In this document: one piece after another, positions 54,027 through 62,471 of the stretch
Position numbering within the stretch: the stretch's first letter is position 1
How the letters are laid out: every line of letters begins with the position of its first letter
Source: Lederbergia graminis
GTDB lineage: Bacteria > Bacillota > Bacilli > Bacillales > Bacillaceae_C
Reading direction: 5' to 3'
Length of the DNA stretch: 64,000 nucleotides
Assembly (NCBI RefSeq): GCF_042655485.1
Contig: NZ_JBHSMC010000004.1
Span: 4,495-68,494 of the forward strand
The notes under the pieces: model-generated
Seen by the model: only the letters and a program-made list of their open reading frames with translations
Databases searched by the model: none
What the model was told of the DNA's origin: nothing
Program-made: the position numbers and the translations under genes

Positions 54027-55022
54027 TTGAAAGAAGATCAAAAAGTTTATGATATTACCATCTTAGGTGGAGGACCAACAGGCTTATTTGCTGCTTTTTA
54101 TGGCGGCTTAAGAAATGCTTCCGTTAAGGTTATTGAAAGTCTTCCTCAACTTGGCGGACAGCTTGCAACCCTTTATCCTGAGAAATATATATATGATGTA
54201 GCTGGATTTCCTAAAATTAAAGCCCAGGAGCTTGTAAATAATTTAAAAGAACAAATGGCTATGTTTTCACCAACAGTCTGCCTTGGACAAGCTGTGACGG
54301 GGGTAGAAAAATTAGAAGATGGTACATTTAAACTAGTTTCAAATGATGAAATTCATTATTCGAAAACAATCATCATAACAGCTGGAATCGGTGCATTCCA
54401 ACCACGTCGTCTAGAGCTTGAAAATGCAGATAAATATGAAGGTAAAAACCTACATTATTTTATAGATGATATGAATAAATTTGCAGGTCAAAGAGTTGCA
54501 ATCTTAGGTGGAGGCGACTCTGCAGTTGATTGGGCATTAATGCTTGAGCCTATTGCAGAAAAAGTTACACTTATACACCGTAGAGATAAATTCAGAGCAC
54601 ACGAAAGTAGCGTTGAACAACTAAAAAATTCTAAAGTTGAAATTATTACACCATATATCGCTAGTGATATTGTTTGTAACGAAGAAGCTATCGAACAGCT
54701 TATTGTACAAGAAGTTAGAGGCGAGAATACGAAGACTATTAATATCGATTCACTAATTTGTAATTACGGATTTGTTTCATCACTCGGTCCAATTAAAGAC
54801 TGGGGATTAGAAATTGAGAAGAATTCCATCGTAGTTAATAGTAAACAAGAAACGAATATTCCAGGAATCTATGCAGCTGGTGATATCACCACTTTCGAAG
54901 GGAAAATTAAGTTAATTGCTACTGGATTCGGAGAAGCCCCAACAGCAGTAAGCAATGCGAAAGCATATATCGATCCAAAAGCTAGACTACAACCGATGCA
55001 CTCAACCTCTTTATTTGAATAG
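54027..55022 (+). CDS. yumC: Ferredoxin/flavodoxin-NADP+ reductase type 2, YumC
   Basis: A 331-residue homodimer-type flavoenzyme moving electrons between NADPH and ferredoxin or flavodoxin. FAD motif ITILGGGPTGLFAAFYGG, SLPQLGGQLATLYPEKYIYD, NADP motif VAILGGGDSAVDWAL with IHRRDKFRAH, and GIYAAGDITTFEGK. A longer frame starts at 53994, but TTGGAGGGG six bases before the TTG at 54027 gives MKEDQKVYDITIL, matching the B. subtilis protein. The last codons lie in a 14-bp direct repeat that flanks the downstream repeat region. Confidence 0.95.
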   Translation: MKEDQKVYDITILGGGPTGLFAAFYGGLRNASVKVIESLPQLGGQLATLYPEKYIYDVAGFPKIKAQELVNNLKEQMAMFSPTVCLGQAVTGVEKLEDGTFKLVSNDEIHYSKTIIITAGIGAFQPRRLELENADKYEGKNLHYFIDDMNKFAGQRVAILGGGDSAVDWALMLEPIAEKVTLIHRRDKFRAHESSVEQLKNSKVEIITPYIASDIVCNEEAIEQLIVQEVRGENTKTINIDSLICNYGFVSSLGPIKDWGLEIEKNSIVVNSKQETNIPGIYAAGDITTFEGKIKLIATGFGEAPTAVSNAKAYIDPKARLQPMHSTSLFE

Positions 55023-55069
55023 TAAGATAGAGGCTGGAACAATGGAATATTGATAAAGCAAATGACCAA

Positions 55070-55108
55070 ACTAATACTTGAATTAAATCGAGATAGTTCG
55101 GTCATTTT
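55070..55108 (+). terminator. Terminator after yumC
   Basis: AAATGACCAAACTA (55070-55083) pairs with TAGTTCGGTCATTT (55094-55107) with one mismatch and a short T-run. It is a member of the GAACTA-core group. Confidence 0.8.
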
Positions 55109-55129
55109 CAAACATCAATACGAATTTAA

Positions 55130-55560
55130 AGTTATCAGCAGAGGAAATACACGAAGACTCCTGCGGGAGCAAAGGCCTCGATGAGACCCCGCAGAAAGAA
55201 AAGCGGAGGCGACTGTTTAGCGGCGTACGAACGGGAGACAATCCTGTACTGAGATAAAGGAAACACGGCGAAGAATGAGCCGATGTTGACTTATCGTAGG
55301 GGAAGGAATGTCTCGTTCGCCAGCCGCTAGGAGCCTACAGCTAGACAGGCGTTTAGCGCCGAGGAGGCTCATTAGCCTTGTCTAGCTGTAGGCGCTATCG
55401 GCTCGAGGTTAAATAACCTGAGACATGAAAGGCAAAGAACGCCTTTCTTTGTCTCAGAACATTTGCTTGTCGCCGATAAGCAAGCGCCTTTCACTTTTCT
55501 AAGCCCGCGGAAAGCGAAGTGTATTTCCGATGCGGTATAGCTACACATGCAGTATTCGGA
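55130..55560. repeat. Composite GC-rich structured repeat, copy C
   Basis: Outer helix GGAAATACAC (55143-55152) with GTGTATTTCC (55519-55528), enclosing the family strands GACTCCTGCGGG and CCGCGGAAAGCG. Inside are the 150-nt module shared with copy B1 (55190-55345) and a third module around 55345-55500 with inverted strands GCCTACAGCTAGACA and TGTCTAGCTGTAGGC. ACCTCTTTATTTGA occurs on both sides of the whole region (55005-55018 at the yumC end and 55569-55582). It fills the gap between yumC and yutM; no gene is supported in it. Confidence 0.78.
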
Positions 55561-55592
55561 TAACATCTACCTCTTTATTTGAGTAAAAAGAA

Positions 55593-55625
55593 AAGCCAAT
55601 GCAAATTAAATTGCATTGGCTTTAT
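55593..55625 (-). terminator. Terminator after yutM
   Basis: AAGCCAATGCAA (55593-55604) and TTGCATTGGCTT (55611-55622) form a perfect stem, with a T-run on the minus strand. Confidence 0.9.
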
Positions 55626-55633
55626 ATATATCA

Positions 55634-55996
55634 TTAACAATTCTCAGGAGTTCCTGTTACTGTTGCAGTACGGAAAGATGTTCCACATCCACAAGATACA
55701 AGGGCATTTGGATTATCGATTGTAAAGCCTCCGCCCATAAGTGACTGCTTATAATCAATCACTGTACCTGCTACAATCGGTGCACTGTCCTTATCTATAA
55801 CGATACCAATCCCGTGTTGCTCTAAATAAGTGTCCGTGTCTGCCTTTTCTTGATCTAAACTCATACCATATGAGAGACCACTACATCCACCACCATTAAT
55901 GGAAAAGCGGAAATACGCACCTTCTTCTCCATTTGCCTTCATCATGTCCTTAATCTGCAATGCAGCTGCTTCTGTTAAAATAATTGCTTCACTCAT
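55634..55996 (-). CDS. yutM: A-type iron-sulfur carrier, HesB/IscA family
   Basis: A 120-residue A-type carrier that delivers Fe-S clusters to apo-proteins. The three ligand cysteines are in INGGGCSGLSYGM (Cys 38) and ALVSCGCGTSF. The sequence follows B. subtilis YutM closely by memory of the family. The start ATG has AAGGGG upstream. It sits near the NifU-like yutI gene and the thioredoxin-like yuzB, forming an Fe-S/redox group. Confidence 0.93.
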   Translation of the reverse strand: MSEAIILTEAAALQIKDMMKANGEEGAYFRFSINGGGCSGLSYGMSLDQEKADTDTYLEQHGIGIVIDKDSAPIVAGTVIDYKQSLMGGGFTIDNPNALVSCGCGTSFRTATVTGTPENC

Positions 55997-56082
55997 ATTC
56001 TACACCCCTTCCCTTTCAGTGTATGCTCTTATTATAAATAGTATATACCGCAGTGTTCAACTTCACAACTAATCGAAATGGA

Positions 56083-56319
56083 TTAAAACATTGGATTATC
56101 TTTAAGATGTTGGTAAATTGCGGCTATTAAATTTTCAGGAGTTTCAGCTGTTACAACATCACCATTTACAAGTGCATATAGTGTCTCACCACAAAGTCCA
56201 CAATGATCCAGACAGCCATATTCTACTATATCCAAATCGGGGTCTTCTTCGAGAATCTGTAAAGCCTCATATCCCCCGCTACCTAAATTACTAATACAAA
56301 ATTCGATAATTGGATTCAA
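56083..56319 (-). CDS. yuzB: YuzB family protein (DUF1450), four-cysteine thioredoxin-like
   Basis: A 78-residue protein with IEFCISNL at the N-terminus and the cluster YGCLDHCGLCGETLYALVNG in the middle, the pattern of thioredoxin-like ferredoxins, so an Fe-S or thiol role is likely. The frame opens with GTG ATG AGC TTG; GAGGTG six bases before the TTG at 56319 gives MNPIIEFC, the family N-terminus. It diverges from yutJ. Confidence 0.85.
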   Translation of the reverse strand: MNPIIEFCISNLGSGGYEALQILEEDPDLDIVEYGCLDHCGLCGETLYALVNGDVVTAETPENLIAAIYQHLKDNPMF

Positions 56320-56500
56320 GCTCATCACCTCGTTAACACTATTATCCTACTCGTTTCTAAAGCGATAGTCAAAATGTGAGCACTAGAAACAATTTGTATT
56401 GTTGTATATCATAGTGAAATCAGCTATACTTTAGAGGAAAGAAAGCGCTATTTTACTATAATTTCCTTAAAGAGAGAGAAATACATAAAGGGGATATTTC

Positions 56501-57568
56501 ATGAGAAATCTTGTACTTCTTGGTGGCGGCTATGGCAACATGCGAATTTTGCAGGAATTATTACCGAATCATGTACCTAAAGATATAACGATTACTTTAA
56601 TTGATAGGGTACCTTATCATTCTTTAAAAACAGAACACTATGCACTAGCAGCAGGTACTGTTTCCGATCAAGAGGTTCGTGTTCCATTTCCTGAACATCC
56701 ACAGTTAAAAATTATTTATGATGAAATCACTAATATTAATTTAAGTGAAAACTTAGTTGAGCTAACACATCTGGAACCTATCCGATTTGACGAGCTAGTC
56801 ATTGGTCTAGGTTGCGAAGATAAGTATCATAATGTGCCTGGAGCAGATACATATTCATTAAGTATTCAAACTATCGAAAAAGCACGTGAAACGTATCAAG
56901 CTTTAAATAATCTCTCTGCAAATTCTACAGTTAGTATTGTCGGAGCTGGTTTAAGTGGGATTGAGCTTGCAAGTGAATTACGTGAGAGCAGACCAGATTT
57001 ACAAATAAAACTGTTCGACCGTGGGAAAACAATTCTCCCCTCTTTTCCAGAGCGTGTAAGTAGATATGTCCAAAACTGGTTTGAAACAAACGGCGTAGAA
57101 GTAATTAATGAGGCAAATATTACAAAAGTGGAAAGATCAGTTCTCTATAACCATGATGAACCAATTCATACAGATGAAGTTGTTTGGACTGCTGGAATAA
57201 AACCTAATCAAATAGTCCGTAATTTGGAAGTAGAAAAAGATCGTCAAGGAAGAGTAATTTTAACAAAACACCATAATATACCAAACTATGAACATATTTA
57301 TGTAGTTGGAGATTGTGCAAGTTTACCATTTGCTCCCAGTGCACAATTAGCTGAGGGTCAAGCAGAACAAATTGTAGATATTATGAAAAGGCGTTGGACA
57401 AAAACGGAGCTTCCAGAAGAAATGCCTACCATTAAGTTAAAAGGAGTTCTTGGTTCTTTAGGAAAGAAGCATGGCTTTGGATTAATGGCTGACCATGCAA
57501 TAACAGGACGAATTGCTCGAATTCTTAAATCAGGTGTGTTATGGTTATATAAATATCATAAAGGCTAA
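56501..57568 (+). CDS. yutJ: NADH dehydrogenase-like FAD oxidoreductase, YutJ
   Basis: A 355-residue NDH-2-like flavoprotein: FAD motif LVLLGGGYGNMRILQEL, NAD motif VSIVGAGLSGIELASEL and IYVVGDCASLPFAPSAQLAEGQAEQIV. It lacks a long C-terminal membrane anchor, but a short basic-aromatic tail (LWLYKYHKG) is present. AAAGGGG lies seven bases before the ATG. It is the third flavin oxidoreductase within 5 kb, after yumB and yumC; its electron acceptor is not known. Confidence 0.9.
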   Translation: MRNLVLLGGGYGNMRILQELLPNHVPKDITITLIDRVPYHSLKTEHYALAAGTVSDQEVRVPFPEHPQLKIIYDEITNINLSENLVELTHLEPIRFDELVIGLGCEDKYHNVPGADTYSLSIQTIEKARETYQALNNLSANSTVSIVGAGLSGIELASELRESRPDLQIKLFDRGKTILPSFPERVSRYVQNWFETNGVEVINEANITKVERSVLYNHDEPIHTDEVVWTAGIKPNQIVRNLEVEKDRQGRVILTKHHNIPNYEHIYVVGDCASLPFAPSAQLAEGQAEQIVDIMKRRWTKTELPEEMPTIKLKGVLGSLGKKHGFGLMADHAITGRIARILKSGVLWLYKYHKG

Positions 57569-57655
57569 AATTATAAATCCGTCTTTTTGTATCCTATATA
57601 TAGATTTTTTCCTCCAATCTGATTATAATTATTATAATGAAAGGAGTCGATTTCA

Positions 57656-57892
57656 ATGCCTGAAGCAACAATTACAGAACAAGTTCAAGAAGTACTCGAT
57701 AAATTACGTCCATTTCTACTACGTGATGGTGGAGACTGCGAACTTGTAGATGTAGACGAAGGAATTGTAAAACTACGTCTTCTAGGTGCATGTGGAACAT
57801 GTCCAAGCTCAACGATTACATTAAAAGCTGGAATTGAACGTGCATTAATTGAGGAAGTTCCAGGAATTTTAGAAGTGGAACAAGTATTTTAA
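57656..57892 (+). CDS. yutI: NifU-like C-terminal domain Fe-S scaffold
   Basis: A 78-residue NFU domain with the CGTC motif in LLGACGTCPSSTITLKAGIE, which bridges a [4Fe-4S] cluster between two monomers, and the preceding PFLLRDGGDCELVDV. It acts as a cluster scaffold or carrier. GAAAGGAG lies eight bases before the ATG. It follows yutJ by 88 bases, with a terminator behind it. Confidence 0.94.
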   Translation: MPEATITEQVQEVLDKLRPFLLRDGGDCELVDVDEGIVKLRLLGACGTCPSSTITLKAGIERALIEEVPGILEVEQVF

Positions 57893-57913
57893 TATACTTT
57901 GAATAACCAAAGA

Positions 57914-57977
57914 CCACCTAAATGTAAGTACACGCTCTTACTACCGAGCTTCTCATACATTTTAGGTGGCCTTTTTA
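57914..57977 (+). terminator. Terminator after yutI
   Basis: CCACCTAAA (57914-57922) pairs with TTTAGGTGG (57961-57969), extended by ATGTA/TACAT, with a long inner loop and then CTTTTT. Confidence 0.8.
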
Positions 57978-58003
57978 TATTAAAGTACTGTATTGCATCA
58001 TTT

Positions 58004-59002
58004 TTAGGCAAGCCAATCAATCACTGGAAGGTCAGATTGTTGCATACCTGTTATTTTAAAGAAATTACCTAAAAATAATTCATATTGCTTTGCATCACGA
58101 ATGTATTTTGCAAGTTTCTCCTCTAAATGTTTCTTTACTGATTCTGAGGAAGTTAGGAAATATTCTTCTACACACTGAAAATAATGTAGAGGAAATAATA
58201 ATCTTGAATATGTTAATCGTAGTGTAAAAGCGGAAATAGGTGTAATCGATTGATAATCATTTAAAAATCGAACGATTTCTGGTTGGATTGTACGACTATT
58301 TTGAAAATAACTGCTTCTAATCCATTCAGAAATATCTCTAGCTGGATGATCAAATACCCAATCAAATGGATTATGAATTTCAAGCTGCGACTGCCAAAGA
58401 TGATCATGGAACCTTTGATGACAGATTGAACCCATATCTAAATGGGTCACCTGTTCATCTAATTCCGTATCAGTTAAATATTGGATGGCATTTTCGCATA
58501 GACCTAGATAATAAGGAAAAGATTTGATAAATAAATGATCAAATTCATCACGAGGTTGTTCTGAAATCATCCCCGCCCAAACATTTTCCATTTGTTCTAG
58601 CCGCTTAATCCAATAGCTTTTCCATTGCCCCACCCTATTTAGTTCTTTAAAATCAGCTCGAATCAGTCTACCACGTTCATGAAAAATAGCAAGTTTTCTT
58701 CCAGTATTATTATTTTGATTAGGTTGCAAATAATGATTATGTAGGAGAACATAATCTTGATCATCATGGGTAACTAGATATTTCTTGTTTTTCCCCTCAA
58801 CAAATGTCGAAACTTTTTTGTCTCCATTCTTTGCCATATGGTCAGACATCTCATATAATTCAATTAATGTATCTTCTTCGACATGTGTAACAGGAACAAG
58901 AGTATAAAGGGAGTTATCTACAACAAACCTTATTGCATATCCATCATTTATTGATTGTTGTGGTGTGATTCCGTAATATAATTCCAAAATATCTTTTGAC
59001 AA
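58004..59002 (-). CDS. yutH: Spore coat-associated protein YutH (kinase-like fold)
   Basis: A 332-residue protein of the YutH group, related to CotS and the aminoglycoside-phosphotransferase-like fold. Visible features are the N-terminal lobe, LCENAIQYL and LDMGSICHQRFHDHLWQ with NPFDWVFDHPARDISEWIRS, matching the catalytic-loop region of the fold. Expected to be made in the mother cell and to associate with the spore coat. The frame opens at 59020, but GAGGGG five bases before the TTG at 59002 sets the start. Confidence 0.85.
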   Translation of the reverse strand: MSKDILELYYGITPQQSINDGYAIRFVVDNSLYTLVPVTHVEEDTLIELYEMSDHMAKNGDKKVSTFVEGKNKKYLVTHDDQDYVLLHNHYLQPNQNNNTGRKLAIFHERGRLIRADFKELNRVGQWKSYWIKRLEQMENVWAGMISEQPRDEFDHLFIKSFPYYLGLCENAIQYLTDTELDEQVTHLDMGSICHQRFHDHLWQSQLEIHNPFDWVFDHPARDISEWIRSSYFQNSRTIQPEIVRFLNDYQSITPISAFTLRLTYSRLLFPLHYFQCVEEYFLTSSESVKKHLEEKLAKYIRDAKQYELFLGNFFKITGMQQSDLPVIDWLA

Positions 59003-59141
59003 GTAAACCCCTCTTTTCAAATATTACTTATTTGTATTATATGAAGAGAAATAGGTATCTTGCTGATTAGTTTTCCATCGACATAGTTTTATTCATAAAA
59101 CTATTTCGTTCATGTAAAAAGACGCTGAAAGGATGAGTATC

Positions 59142-59642
59142 ATGGGAACAGAAAGAGAAATGAGTATTTCTGAAACAACTGCAAGGCAATGGCTTATGGA
59201 TAGAGGTGTGACAATCGAAGACATTGGCGAATTAGTCATGTTTTTGCAAAAGAAATATCATCCTGATTTAGAATTAAAAGATTGCATTTATAATATAGAT
59301 CGTGTATTGCAAAAAAGAGAGGTACAAAATGCCATTCTAACTGGAATTCAGTTAGATAAGCTTGCAGAGAATGGTAAATTAGAGCAACCGCTCCAATCCA
59401 TTATTGAAAGTGATGAAAGTTTATATGGAGTAGATGAAATCTTAGCCTTTTCTATTGTAAATGTATATGGTTCAATCGGATTCACGAATTATGGATATAT
59501 TGATAAACAGAAGCCAGGAATTCTCGAGAAATTAAACGATCATTCAACTGGAAAATGTCATACTTTCCTCGACGACATTGTCGGTGCAATTGCAGCTGCA
59601 GCATCAAGTCGACTAGCTCACAGTAGAGTTGGCGCTGAATAA
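59142..59642 (+). CDS. yutG: Phosphatidylglycerophosphatase A-related protein YutG
   Basis: A 166-residue protein of the PgpA-like (DUF64) family: ARQWLMDRGVTIEDIGELVMFLQ, a middle DEILAFSIVNVYGSIGFTNYGYIDK and a C-terminal LDDIVGAIAAAASSRLAH helix. Family members hydrolyse phosphatidylglycerophosphate in other bacteria; the Bacillus form lacks obvious membrane helices. The ATG at 59133 touches the AAAGG box, so 59142 is preferred. Confidence 0.85.
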   Translation: MGTEREMSISETTARQWLMDRGVTIEDIGELVMFLQKKYHPDLELKDCIYNIDRVLQKREVQNAILTGIQLDKLAENGKLEQPLQSIIESDESLYGVDEILAFSIVNVYGSIGFTNYGYIDKQKPGILEKLNDHSTGKCHTFLDDIVGAIAAAASSRLAHSRVGAE

Positions 59643-59679
59643 TATTAAAAGAGGAACTCAAATTAATAAGCGAAATTAA

Positions 59680-59718
59680 AAAGAGCTGTCCAAAATTCAC
59701 TTTTTTGGACAGCATTTC
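59680..59718. terminator. Bidirectional terminator between yutG and yutF
   Basis: GCTGTCCAAAA (59685-59695) pairs with TTTTGGACAGC (59703-59713), with a T-run on the minus strand and a weaker one on the plus strand. The stem core matches the terminator at 31812. Confidence 0.85.
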
Positions 59719-59721
59719 TGT

Positions 59722-60486
59722 TTATATCTCCCATTCATCCAATGAATGGACTACATATGTAGGTTGAATATTTTTCTCTGCAAGTATTTCTTTTGTTGTT
59801 ACTCCAGTATGAACTAATAACGTATCTAAGCCAGAATGAATACCAGCTAAAATATCAGTATCATAATTATCTCCAACCATGATTGTCTCTTCTTTCGAAA
59901 GCCCCAATTTTTCAAGAGCTTGATCCACTATAATGGAATGTGGTTTTCCGATAAAAATTGGATCTGTCTGTGTAGACACACTAATAACAGAAGTTAAGGA
60001 ACCATTTCCCGGCAATAGCCCTCGTTCTGTTGGTAAGGCAATGTCACCGTTTGTGGAGATGAACATTGCACCTCCTCTAACTGCTAAACAGGCTACAGCT
60101 AACTTATCATAGTTAATTTGACGATCTAGACCTATGACAACTGCTTCTGGTTTGTCTTCTGTGATAGTAAAGCCTTTTTCCTGTATGGCAGTAATAATAC
60201 CTTCTTCCCCGATTACATACACTGAACAATCAGGCTTTTTATCATATAGATAATTTGCAGTCGCCATCGAAGTCGTAAATACTTGATCAGCTGATGCATT
60301 AATACCAAATGATTGTAAGTGTTCCGCTACTTTCTCAGGTGTTTTCGTTGAATTATTCGTAACATAAAGATAAGGAATTCCTTTTCTTTCAAGTCTTTCA
60401 ACAAATGTAATTGCAGCATCAATTTTTTCTGATCCACGATACATTGTGCCATCAAGGTCGATTAAATACCCTTTATACTCTTTCAC
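59722..60486 (-). CDS. yutF: HAD-superfamily phosphatase, YutF (NagD-like)
   Basis: A 254-residue class IIA HAD hydrolase. The nucleophile motif is YLIDLDGTMYRG, motif II is VTNNSTKTP, the lysine is in FIGKPHSIIVDQAL and the acidic motif IV is MVGDNYDTDILAG. B. subtilis YutF dephosphorylates small phosphate esters. The start GTG at 60486 has AGGAG eight bases upstream and gives MKEYKGYL as in B. subtilis. It follows yutE by 22 bases and is probably in the same operon. Confidence 0.92.
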   Translation of the reverse strand: MKEYKGYLIDLDGTMYRGSEKIDAAITFVERLERKGIPYLYVTNNSTKTPEKVAEHLQSFGINASADQVFTTSMATANYLYDKKPDCSVYVIGEEGIITAIQEKGFTITEDKPEAVVIGLDRQINYDKLAVACLAVRGGAMFISTNGDIALPTERGLLPGNGSLTSVISVSTQTDPIFIGKPHSIIVDQALEKLGLSKEETIMVGDNYDTDILAGIHSGLDTLLVHTGVTTKEILAEKNIQPTYVVHSLDEWEI

Positions 60487-60508
60487 TACCAATTCTCCTC
60501 TATGTCAT

Positions 60509-60946
60509 TTATTTTCTAAACGCTGAAATTGGACCAAGCTCATCTGTTAAATATGTTCGAACTGCTGATGGAAATTGTTGTAAATCCGTTAAAACTGTGT
60601 ATATCATATCTTCCAAGTTTTGATAATCCACTTCTTCATAATGTTGAACAAGCATCTTTCTATACGATATTAATTTCTTTAATTCCGATGCTAAAGATGA
60701 AGTGACTACTTTTTCATCTGTAAGAATATCCACAATATCCTCATAGCTACCTGGGTCTCTCATAATAAAACCGTCAATCATTGCATTACCTACATCAAGA
60801 ATTGAATCAATGACTGTATGTACTATTCTTTCCAAGGCAGCCCTTTCAATATTTGTATTCCAATTTTTATGTGTATTTAATAAAGTTAACTGTTTTTCAA
60901 AAAACTGTAATTTTGCTTCTATTTTTTCACGATCGACAAAATACAT
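60509..60946 (-). CDS. yutE: DUF86/HepT-like protein YutE
   Basis: A 145-residue helical protein of the DUF86/HepT-like family. The C-terminal region has ISYRKMLVQHYEEVDYQ, close to the RX4-6HXY RNase motif of HepT toxins but with Tyr directly after His. No MNT-type antitoxin gene adjoins it, and the gene is syntenic across Bacillaceae, so it is more likely a housekeeping relative than an active toxin. GAGGGGCGG precedes the ATG at 60946. Confidence 0.82.
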   Translation of the reverse strand: MYFVDREKIEAKLQFFEKQLTLLNTHKNWNTNIERAALERIVHTVIDSILDVGNAMIDGFIMRDPGSYEDIVDILTDEKVVTSSLASELKKLISYRKMLVQHYEEVDYQNLEDMIYTVLTDLQQFPSAVRTYLTDELGPISAFRK

Positions 60947-61074
60947 AGTACCGCCCCTCTCCATCCTTATTTTATCAAATGTACGTGTATGTGTCGATTA
61001 ATGCCAGATTAAGTCAGAGAAGAAGTATGTAAATTTACAGTTAGGCTACATTAAAAGAAAAGGAGGGTAAAAAG

Positions 61075-61359
61075 ATGAATCATGATACCGAGAAAGAATA
61101 CAGTGATGTTTCAAATGTAGAAGTTCAAAGAAACTTTATTATTCCAGAAGAGTTACCAGAAGGTGCCTACGGTGCTCCACGAGGTAAAAATTCTCCAGTA
61201 GAGAATAAATCAACTGCTTGGAAGAAGGATCAACGTTCCTATAGTGCATTTAATTATGAATTTAAATCACTACATGATAACCCTCGCAAAGCTGAAGGTT
61301 CTCATCCACCTCATGATAATCCTGATGGAAAAAATGATGTTCCTTTCGAGGATGCATAA
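61075..61359 (+). CDS. Small conserved Bacillaceae protein (94 residues, cytosolic)
   Basis: A hydrophilic 94-residue protein with no hydrophobic helix. The motif SDVSNVEVQRNFIIPEELPEGAYG, followed by VENKSTAWKKDQRSYSAFNYE and an HPPHDNPD tail, recurs in small cytosolic proteins of Bacillaceae by my recollection. AAGGAGGGT lies seven bases before the ATG. It diverges from yutE and faces yutD across a shared terminator. The function is unknown. Confidence 0.75.
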   Translation: MNHDTEKEYSDVSNVEVQRNFIIPEELPEGAYGAPRGKNSPVENKSTAWKKDQRSYSAFNYEFKSLHDNPRKAEGSHPPHDNPDGKNDVPFEDA

Positions 61360-61379
61360 CAAATTATATTCATATAAAA

Positions 61380-61424
61380 AAAGCCGAACTAAGTTGAAAA
61401 TCAAAAATAGTTTGGCTTTCAATA
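61380..61424. terminator. Bidirectional terminator between the small cytosolic gene and yutD
   Basis: AAAGCCGAACTA (61380-61391) pairs with TAGTTTGGCTTT (61408-61419) with one mismatch, with A/T runs on both flanks. Confidence 0.8.
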
Positions 61425-61448
61425 ACGTATATACTTTAGTAAACCGTT

Positions 61449-61724
61449 TTATTTCTCCACTTTCTTTAATACAAAATAGGCACAACCGAAATTGCAGTAT
61501 TCATATAAATACTCTGTCAATGTTCCTATTTTTGCATCGTATGGTGCTTTATTATTTTTATCTGAGAAGAAGCCTTTTAAACGTAATTGACCATATCCCC
61601 AATCACCAACGATATAGTCATATTTCGTTAAAACATCACTAAACCTGTCTTTAAAAGCTTCTTCATTGTACCCATTACGAAATTCCTCGACTAATTCATA
61701 TTGTCGGTTATTAATAGTAATCAC
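61449..61724 (-). CDS. yutD: YutD family protein (DUF1027)
   Basis: A 91-residue protein matching YutD: EEFRNGYNEEAFKDRFSDVLTKYDYIVGDWGYGQLRLKGFF and the later YLYEYCNFGCAYFVL with two cysteines. Highly conserved among Firmicutes. Its biochemical role is not established. The GGAGG-type box lies close upstream of the ATG. Confidence 0.85.
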   Translation of the reverse strand: MITINNRQYELVEEFRNGYNEEAFKDRFSDVLTKYDYIVGDWGYGQLRLKGFFSDKNNKAPYDAKIGTLTEYLYEYCNFGCAYFVLKKVEK

Positions 61725-61834
61725 TTTCTTACCTCCGCCTCTAACATCCTAATTTAGATTATAACGTATTCCCCAACATTTACTAACAAAAAAAATTTTT
61801 TTTTGCACATTCTACAATAGAGGAGGTGTAGTAG

Positions 61835-62464
61835 ATGAAGCCTAGAATTTTCACAACTATCATTCTTAGCTCCACGTTACTTTTTGCATGTAATAATAAT
61901 GAACAAAATGAGGCCGGTCAAAACGGAATATATCATAATAATGGTTCCACTATTAACCAGAATGAACAAGCAGATGATTACAATCCAAACCAAACGAATA
62001 CAGAACAATTTGGATTTGTTCGACAAGTAAAAAATCCAGCGCAAAATGATACTAACCACTTATTTGTTGAACAGAAAAAAGTTAACAAAAGATTAAATCG
62101 AGAAGAAACAGCAAACAATATAAGCAAATTATTAGTTACACTACCTAATGTACATGATGCAAGTGTTCTGGTAACAGATGAAGAAGTACTCGTTGCTTAT
62201 ATCATTCAAGACACGCAACCTGAAACAAGAATTAAAACAGCTAGATTAGTGAAAGCAATGGCAAGTAATATGGTTGCTGATTGGTATCACGTATATTTAA
62301 CAGATGATCCTGCCATAAGACAAGATGTAAAAAATATTGCCTCGATGAACTCATTTTCCCGAGACAAAGATGAAACTGTAAAAGATACAGTAAATTTAAT
62401 GGTAGAACGCTCACCGCAGGGGGACAAAGTTCTTGATAAACAATGGTTGGATAAAAACAAGTAA
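61835..62464 (+). CDS. yutC: YhcN/YlaJ family sporulation lipoprotein YutC
   Basis: A 209-residue lipoprotein; signal peptide and lipobox LLFAC (Cys about 19), then an Asn-rich linker (20-60) and a C-terminal YhcN/YlaJ domain with VTLPNVHDASVLVTDEEVLVAYI. Relatives are spore inner-membrane proteins. An AGGAGGTG box lies eight bases before the ATG. It precedes yunA by 77 bases, with a hairpin terminator between them. Confidence 0.85.
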   Translation: MKPRIFTTIILSSTLLFACNNNEQNEAGQNGIYHNNGSTINQNEQADDYNPNQTNTEQFGFVRQVKNPAQNDTNHLFVEQKKVNKRLNREETANNISKLLVTLPNVHDASVLVTDEEVLVAYIIQDTQPETRIKTARLVKAMASNMVADWYHVYLTDDPAIRQDVKNIASMNSFSRDKDETVKDTVNLMVERSPQGDKVLDKQWLDKNK

Positions 62465-62471
62465 ATACAAC

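Noticed and set aside
55372..55566. 64-codon minus-strand ORF in repeat C
   Set aside because: It lies entirely in structured repeat sequence with strong inverted repeats and no ribosome binding site.
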